From assembly GCF_001552175.1 (NCBI RefSeq), contig NZ_BCQR01000069.1:1-54970 (forward strand): a stretch of DNA of 54,970 bases. Direction: 5' to 3'. Source of the DNA: Actinomadura kijaniata NBRC 14229. Lineage in GTDB: Bacteria > Actinomycetota > Actinomycetes > Streptosporangiales > Streptosporangiaceae. The position numbers and the translations under genes were made by a program. Positions 50,603 through 54,970 of the stretch are shown one piece after another (position 1 is the stretch's first letter; each line of letters starts with the position of its first letter). The notes below the pieces were generated by a model. That model had not been told where the DNA came from, made no database searches, and worked only from the letters and a program-made list of their open reading frames with translations.

Positions 50603-51088
50603 TCAGACGACGGCGTCCAGCGCGCGTTCGAACGCGGGCGCGAACCCGATCCGGGAGGCGACGCTCAGCAGCATCTCGTCCGGGTACAGCTCCAGGTCCC
50701 CGGAGATCGCGCCGAGCTCCATCTCGTCCAGCCCCAGGTCCGAGAAGATCGACATGTCGCCGACCGGCAGCACCTGGTCCAGCTCCTCGTCCTCGGGGAT
50801 CGGGATGTCGAGGTACTCCAGCACCTGCTGGGCCAGCGGCCAGTCCACCGAGGCGGTGACGTCGGACAGGAAGACCATCTCCTCGTCGCCCAGCAGCCGG
50901 ATCGCCACGAAGAAGTCGTCGCCGACCGACACCAGGCCGATGGTGCCGCCCAGGCTCGGCTGCTGACGCAACGCATGGATCAACCCGGCCAGATCCTCGG
51001 TCAGCGCGACCGGAAGGACCTCCGCCTCCCAGCGGTCGTCTTCCCGGTACACCACGACGGCGAAATCCGTCGCGTCCATATCCGTCAT
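50603..51088 (-). CDS. TadA-associated protein, copy 1
   Basis: Acidic protein of 161 aa, paralogous to the next gene. N-terminus TDFAVVVYREDDRWEAEVLP; the core SVGDDFFVAIRLLGDEEMVFLSDVTASVDWPL (about 75-106) aligns with the DDDWFAVVRLDGEDEPRAFVSTVRDD segment of the neighbour; the tail is helical (ELGAISGDLELYPDEMLLSVASRIGFAPAFERALD). ATG 51088 is preceded by GGGGTGGAA. It is separated by 70 bp from its paralogue and lies in the tadA operon direction. Function unknown. Confidence 0.82.
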   Translation of the reverse strand: MTDMDATDFAVVVYREDDRWEAEVLPVALTEDLAGLIHALRQQPSLGGTIGLVSVGDDFFVAIRLLGDEEMVFLSDVTASVDWPLAQQVLEYLDIPIPEDEELDQVLPVGDMSIFSDLGLDEMELGAISGDLELYPDEMLLSVASRIGFAPAFERALDAVV

Positions 51089-51241
51089 TTCCACCCCACC
51101 GGCGCCGTTCCTGCCCTGGGCATGGTCGCAGATACGGCGCGTGTTCGCGTACCTCACCGCCGAAATGCACGCGCACTTCACGGCGGCGGCCCGGCCCGCC
51201 GCGGGCCCGGGACTCCTCGCGCGGAATCTACTGGATCCCCC

Positions 51242-51529
51242 TCACAGGCTCCGGAAGGTCCGGCGGCGCAGGGCGGCGTGGATGCGGGCCCGGCGCGAAC
51301 GGTGCGGGGTGACGCGTTCCCGCAGTTCGCGGGCTTCGGCGAGTTCCCGCAGGAAGGCCGCGCGGCGGCGCAGCCGCTCGCGGATCTGCTCCGGCGTGAG
51401 CTCGGTCACCGCGTCGTCGTCCCGGCCGTCGTCCCGGCCGTCGTTCCGCCGTCCGGAGGCGGGCGGGTCAGGGGCGCTCTCCTGCACCCGTACGGCCCGG
51501 TGCCGCGTCTTGCCATGATCTCCGTTCAT
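51242..51529 (-). CDS. Small basic protein, unknown function
   Basis: Up to 95 aa. The N-terminal half is low-complexity with DGRDDGRDD repeats; the C-terminal half (ELTPEQIRERLRRRAAFLRELAEARELRERVTPHRSRRARIHAALRRRTF, about residues 43-92) is a helical, strongly basic segment that looks conserved. A GTG at 51409 would give a roughly 55-aa protein beginning at TELTPEQ and may be the real start, since ATG 51529 has no ribosome binding site. Basic character suggests nucleic-acid or membrane contact. It is divergent from upp. Confidence 0.5.
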   Translation of the reverse strand: MNGDHGKTRHRAVRVQESAPDPPASGRRNDGRDDGRDDDAVTELTPEQIRERLRRRAAFLRELAEARELRERVTPHRSRRARIHAALRRRTFRSL

Positions 51530-51625
51530 AACGGGATGGTGCCCAGCTCAACGCCCCCCAATCGGAACGTCCCGCGCCCCTCCCCGGGGGACGACCCGAG
51601 GCGCCCGCGAAGGTACGGTGAGGCC

Positions 51626-52258
51626 ATGCAGACCCTCGCCGTCGACCACCCGCTCGTCGCGCACAAGCTGACCACCCTGCGGGACGTGAACACCGACTCG
51701 CCCACGTTCCGCCGGCTGGCCGACGAACTGGTCACCCTCCTGGCCTACGAGGCCACCCGCGACGTCCGGGTGACCGACGTCACCGTGCGGACCCCGCTGA
51801 CCGACGCCGAGGGCGTGCAGCTGACCAGCCCCAAGCCGCTGGTCGTGCCGATCCTGCGGGCCGGGCTGGGCATGCTCGACGGCATGACCCGGCTGCTGCC
51901 GACCGCCGAGGTCGGCTTCCTCGGGATGATCCGCAACGAGGACTCGCTCCAGGCGCAGACCTACGCCACCCGCCTGCCGGACGACCTGTCGGGCCGCCAG
52001 TGCTACGTGCTGGACCCGATGCTGGCGACCGGCGGCACCCTCGCCGCCGCGACCAAGCTGCTGCTGGAGCGCGGCGCGACCGACGTCACCGCCGTGGTGC
52101 TGCTGGCCGCGCCGGAGGGCCTCAAGCACCTGGAGCAGGAGCTGACGGGCGCGCCGGTCCGCGTGGTCACCGCCGCGATCGACTCCCACCTCAACGAGCA
52201 GGGCTTCATCATGCCGGGCCTCGGCGACGCCGGGGACCGCCTGTACGGCGTGGTCTGA
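51626..52258 (+). CDS. upp: Uracil phosphoribosyltransferase
   Basis: Pyrimidine salvage enzyme, 210 aa, making UMP from uracil and PRPP. The PRPP loop reads CYVLDPMLATGGTLAAA, and the uracil-binding C-terminus is FIMPGLGDAGDRLYGVV. The N-terminus VDHPLVAHKLTTLRDVNTDSPTFRRL is typical. ATG 51626 with GGTGAGG just upstream; the longer frame upstream is spurious. Confidence 0.97.
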   Translation: MQTLAVDHPLVAHKLTTLRDVNTDSPTFRRLADELVTLLAYEATRDVRVTDVTVRTPLTDAEGVQLTSPKPLVVPILRAGLGMLDGMTRLLPTAEVGFLGMIRNEDSLQAQTYATRLPDDLSGRQCYVLDPMLATGGTLAAATKLLLERGATDVTAVVLLAAPEGLKHLEQELTGAPVRVVTAAIDSHLNEQGFIMPGLGDAGDRLYGVV

Positions 52259-52415
52259 CCCGCGGCCCGGCCGCACGCGACCGATCTTGGGGGGTTCGGC
52301 CCGACGTCACCGTGGGTAGGACACCGCTACGGAACGTCAGATCGTTCCCCTCCGTCACCCCGGCACAGGGGACGGTTCAGGACCGGGGCGACGCGAGCGA
52401 GTCCGAGGATGCGTG

Positions 52416-52694
52416 ATGGCACACCCAGGGGACGGCGCAGCGCCGCGTGACGAAGCAGAAGCGGGTTACCGGGCGGTCGGTGAACGCCTCACCGCGGAGT
52501 TCTCGGGAGTGCACCCGCCGGAGACGGTCGCCCGTTGTGTCGCCGCCGCGCGGCACGGCGCGCAGGAGGTCGCCGGCGGGGCGCCCGCCGATCTGGTCGA
52601 GAAGATCGCCCGACGCCATCTGCAGGTGCTGGCGATGGTGGCCGCCGAGAAACGCCGCCGCGCGCCCCGCACCACGTTGGGCAACACTCCCTAG
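52416..52694 (+). CDS. Three-helix-bundle dimerisation domain protein
   Basis: Small protein of 92 aa resembling the actinobacterial three-helix bundle dimerisation family (DUF3562): AGYRAVGERLTAEFSGVHPPETVARCVAAARHGAQEVAGGAPADLVEKIARRHLQVLAMVAAE covers about residues 16-79. Cytoplasmic, without an enzymatic motif. GAGGAT precedes ATG 52416; GTG 52413 is also in frame. Role unknown. Confidence 0.75.
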   Translation: MAHPGDGAAPRDEAEAGYRAVGERLTAEFSGVHPPETVARCVAAARHGAQEVAGGAPADLVEKIARRHLQVLAMVAAEKRRRAPRTTLGNTP

Positions 52695-52783
52695 GAACGC
52701 GCGGCGGCCGTTCCTTTGCCGGGCGTTGGGCCTGTGGGAAACTGGCCTGGGGTCTGTGGCTCAACGCGCTCCGGGAGGCTGTC

Positions 52784-52942
52784 GTGCCCGCCAAGAAGTA
52801 CCTCACGTGGGCCGCTGTGGCCTTTGTGGCCTTCTACGTGTTCAACCAACCAGAGGGTGCGGCACGGTCGGTGCAGACCGCCGCCGACGGGCTGGCGTCC
52901 GCCGCCGACTCCCTGACCACCTTCGTCACCTCCCTCGGCTGA
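52784..52942 (+). CDS. Small single-pass membrane protein (52 aa)
   Basis: GTG 52784 has GGGAGG 5 nt upstream. The product begins VPAKKYLTWAAVAFVAFYVF, one N-terminal membrane helix, followed by an amphipathic helical tail (GAARSVQTAADGLASAADSL). It lies 6 nt before the PH-domain gene in the same direction and is probably cotranscribed and interacting with it. Confidence 0.72.
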   Translation: MPAKKYLTWAAVAFVAFYVFNQPEGAARSVQTAADGLASAADSLTTFVTSLG

Positions 52943-52948
52943 GGCGTC

Positions 52949-53476
52949 ATGCGGCTGGTCACTCCCGGCGACTCCGCGCCGGCCTCGGTCAACAAGTACC
53001 TCCTCCCGCACGAGACCCAGGTGATCACGGTGCGGCGGCACCCGGCCGTGCTCATGGTGCCGGTCGGCCTGGTGCTCGGCGGGCTCATCGTCGCGGGGGT
53101 GCTGTCCAACACCCTGGCCGGCGACGCGGGCGCGGTGATCAGCTGGATCTGGTGGGGCTGGCTGGCGGTGCTCGCCTGGTTCGTGTGGCGGGTCGCCGAA
53201 TGGTCGGTGGACTACTTCGTCATCACCAACCAGCGCATGCTGCTGACCACGGGACTGCTCACCCGCAACGTCGCGATGATGCCGCTGGCGAAGGTCACCG
53301 ACATGAGCTTCAAGCGCTCGATCGCCGGTCGGATGCTCGGCTACGGCGAGTTCGTGCTGGAGTCCGCCGGTCAGGACCAGGCGTTGTCCACGGTGGACTA
53401 CCTGCCCTACCCCGAGCAGCTGTACCTTGAGGTCTGCGAGATGATCTTCCCGAACAAGAACCCCAGCGACGACTAG
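52949..53476 (+). CDS. Bacterial PH-domain (bPH2/YdbT-like) membrane protein
   Basis: Protein of 175 aa with two membrane helices (AVLMVPVGLVLGGLIVAGVLS and WIWWGWLAVLAWFVWRVAEW) followed by a bacterial pleckstrin-homology domain: SVDYFVITNQRMLLTTGLLTRNVAMMPLAKVTDMSF, about 88-123, and GYGEFVLESAGQDQALSTVDYLP. The TNQRxxxxxG and PL-x-KVTD motifs are typical of bPH2. Function is probably envelope-related; no ligand is known. It follows the 52-aa membrane protein by 6 bp. Confidence 0.9.
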   Translation: MRLVTPGDSAPASVNKYLLPHETQVITVRRHPAVLMVPVGLVLGGLIVAGVLSNTLAGDAGAVISWIWWGWLAVLAWFVWRVAEWSVDYFVITNQRMLLTTGLLTRNVAMMPLAKVTDMSFKRSIAGRMLGYGEFVLESAGQDQALSTVDYLPYPEQLYLEVCEMIFPNKNPSDD

Positions 53477-53483
53477 CGGCCGT

Positions 53484-53513
53484 GGCGGCCACCCCCCGTT
53501 CGGGGGTACCGCC
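53484..53513 (+). terminator. Terminator after the PH-domain gene
   Basis: GGCGG-CC-ACCCCC-CGTTC-GGGGGT-A-CCGCC forms a two-part stem (5 + 6 bp) just after the stop. Confidence 0.6.
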
Positions 53514-53679
53514 CGAACTATTTTCGGTACCCGCCCGGATCCCCCGGCGAGCAGGGCTTTCGCCGACAAAAAGAGGATCTTGTCGGTTAACGCTTCGTTG
53601 CTCTCGATGTGTGTCAACCGTCGATGTGCAATTATGTCGGCACCCCAGCCGCCTGAATACTTCCGCTAAGTGAGTCCAC

Positions 53680-54970
53680 ATGCCGGGTCCAGGCAACGTC
53701 GGCGAACGTGTCCGCAACCTGCGCCTGACCAGACGCTTGTCGCAGGCACAACTCGCCGGCCACGACCTTTCAGACAGTTACATCTCGTTGATCGAGTCCG
53801 GGAAGCGCACGCCCACGCCGACCGTGCTGCGGATGCTGGCCGAGCGACTCGGCTGCACACCCGAGTACCTCGCCGAGGGTGTCGAACCGGAACAGCGCGC
53901 CCATCTGGAGGTGCGCGAGCGACATGCCCACCTGGCGCTGCTGGGCGGGGACGCGGCGGCCGCCGAGCGCGGCTTCGCGGAGGTGATCGCCCGGAGCGAC
54001 GACGCCGAGCTGACCGCCCGCGCCCGCTGGGGCCGGGCCCGCGCCCTGGCGGAGACCGACCGCCTGGAGGAGGCCATCGCCCTCTTCGAGGACCTGCGCG
54101 AGCAGGCCGAGCGCGATCCGGGCCGGGCCAGCCGCCTGCCTTTCGTGATCGCGCTGGCGCGCTGCTACCACGCGGTCGGCGACCTGGGCCAGGCCGTCTC
54201 CCTCGGCGAACGCGCCCTGGACCGCCTGCGCGCCCTCGACCTCACCGTCGGTGAGGAGTACAGCGAGGCCGGACGGGTCCTCCTCCTCACCTACGTGGAC
54301 CGCTCCGATCCGGCCCGCGCGCACGCCCTGGCCCGCGAGCTGCTGGCCGCCCGGGAGGCCGAGGGGGACGTCCCGCTCAGCGTTGCCTACCAGCGCGCCA
54401 GCCTCCGGGCGTTGGAGGAGGGCGCGATCGGCGACTCGCTGTACTTCGCCGACCAGGCCCTGACCGTCCGGTCCGCCGGGACGCCCGAACACGTGCGCGC
54501 CCGCCTGCACCTGGCCGCCGCCAAGGCGCTGCTGCGCGGCGTCCCGGCGCTGTCGGCGACGTCGGACGCCGCGCAGGAGGCCCTCGACCTGCTGGACGGG
54601 ACCGACGGCCTGGGCGAGGCCGAGGCCGCCGAGGCCACCATCGAGCGGTCCCGCGCGCTGGTCCTGCTCGGCCGCGCCGACGAGGCGATCGCGCCGCTGG
54701 AGGACTTCCTGCAGACCGGCCTGGCACTGGCCGCCCCGGAGTCGGAGGACGGGCTCCGGGTCGCGCCGCTGCCGGACGAGGATCTCGCCGGACGCCTCCA
54801 GAAGACCGCACAGGCGCGGTTGGTGCTGGCCCGGGCCCGGCTGGCGCGGAACGACCGCACGGCCGCCCTCGTCGTCCTGCGCGCCGCGCGGGGACGGCTG
54901 GCCGACCTCCCGCCGGGCCGCCCGGCCGCCCACATCCTGCGGGAGCTGGGCGAACTGCTGGAACAGGCGG
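53680..54970 (+). CDS. XRE-family HTH regulator with TPR repeats, 3' end outside window
   Basis: The frame is open from ATG 53680 to the window end (430 codons). The N-terminal HTH is VGERVRNLRLTRRLSQAQLAGHDLSDSYISLIESGKRTPTPTVLRMLAERLG (residues 7-58). Then tandem helical pairs of TPR type follow (LALLGGDAAAAERGFAEVIARS, RALAETDRLEEAIALFEDLREQ, ARCYHAVGDLGQAVSLGERALDRL, RALVLLGRADEAIAPLEDFL), as in actinobacterial regulators that bind peptides or proteins through the TPR groove. AAGTGAG lies just before the start. Ligand and target are unknown. Confidence 0.9.
   Translation, partial: MPGPGNVGERVRNLRLTRRLSQAQLAGHDLSDSYISLIESGKRTPTPTVLRMLAERLGCTPEYLAEGVEPEQRAHLEVRERHAHLALLGGDAAAAERGFAEVIARSDDAELTARARWGRARALAETDRLEEAIALFEDLREQAERDPGRASRLPFVIALARCYHAVGDLGQAVSLGERALDRLRALDLTVGEEYSEAGRVLLLTYVDRSDPARAHALARELLAAREAEGDVPLSVAYQRASLRALEEGAIGDSLYFADQALTVRSAGTPEHVRARLHLAAAKALLRGVPALSATSDAAQEALDLLDGTDGLGEAEAAEATIERSRALVLLGRADEAIAPLEDFLQTGLALAAPESEDGLRVAPLPDEDLAGRLQKTAQARLVLARARLARNDRTAALVVLRAARGRLADLPPGRPAAHILRELGELLEQA

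Overview
The window is high-GC actinobacterial chromosome, most likely an Actinomadura-like member of the Thermomonosporaceae/Streptosporangiales. The signs are very high GC with third-position G/C codons, frequent GTG starts, and lineage-typical families: AfsR/SARP regulators with BTAD and NB-ARC domains, DUF574 methyltransferase, MmyB-type HTH, TadA-associated proteins and a Cys-containing S18. The core order PBP ... rpsF-ssb-rpsR-rplI ... dinF-dnaB resembles the oriC-proximal arm of streptomycete chromosomes. No dnaA, gyrB or recF is present, so oriC itself is not here.

Layout. 1-5.5 kb: two tandem class A penicillin-binding proteins with shared Cys-containing C-terminal tails, closed by a 23-bp perfect bidirectional terminator. 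5.6-9.4 kb: a Ser/Thr kinase, a PIG-V-like mannosyltransferase and a D-Ala-D-Ala carboxypeptidase. 9.4-13.4 kb: a MerR regulator with its own operator, a secreted barnase-type RNase with its barstar inhibitor, DUF4190-type membrane proteins and endonuclease IV. 13.5-16.4 kb: a small helical ORF, the rpsF-ssb-rpsR-rplI operon and a Tat-exported amidase. 16.4-22.4 kb: a 62-codon leaderless ORF whose start codon lies inside a LexA box, a DinF/MATE pump, and dnaB interrupted by two inteins (one class 3, one class 1) with DnaA-box-like sites upstream.

22.4-38.1 kb: regulator/transporter and regulator/enzyme pairs. These are a truncated SARP next to an MFS pump, an AsnC regulator, an ECF41 sigma factor with an NDH-2-like flavoprotein and divergent LysR, an imine-reductase-like enzyme beside a large AfsR-type ATPase regulator, a methyltransferase, an MmyB/SDR pair, and an alkylation-repair operon (adaA-alkA, ogt) ending in seven perfect copies of a 17-bp repeat. 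38.1-45.8 kb: DUF3995 protein, a DNA sliding clamp outside the usual dnaA-dnaN context, a propeller-like protein, an XRE-cupin regulator, a B3/B4 protein coupled to an EamA transporter, a DUF574 methyltransferase and a cytochrome P450.

45.9-49.6 kb is the accessory part: two small Cys-containing secreted proteins, a hydrolase fragment, a polymorphic-toxin-like membrane protein without a visible immunity gene, structured non-coding DNA and a scrap of tyrosine integrase, all downstream of the 3' end of tRNA-Ser(CGA). This looks like a decayed integrated element. 49.6-55 kb returns to core genes: tadA with two tandem TadA-associated paralogues, upp, small three-helix and membrane proteins, a bacterial PH-domain protein, and an HTH-TPR regulator running off the end.

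The most unusual features are the double-intein dnaB with two mechanistic classes, the LexA-box-in-start-codon leaderless gene beside dinF, the 7 x 17-bp array that starts inside the last codons of ogt, and the toxin-like/integrase-relic island at tRNA-Ser.
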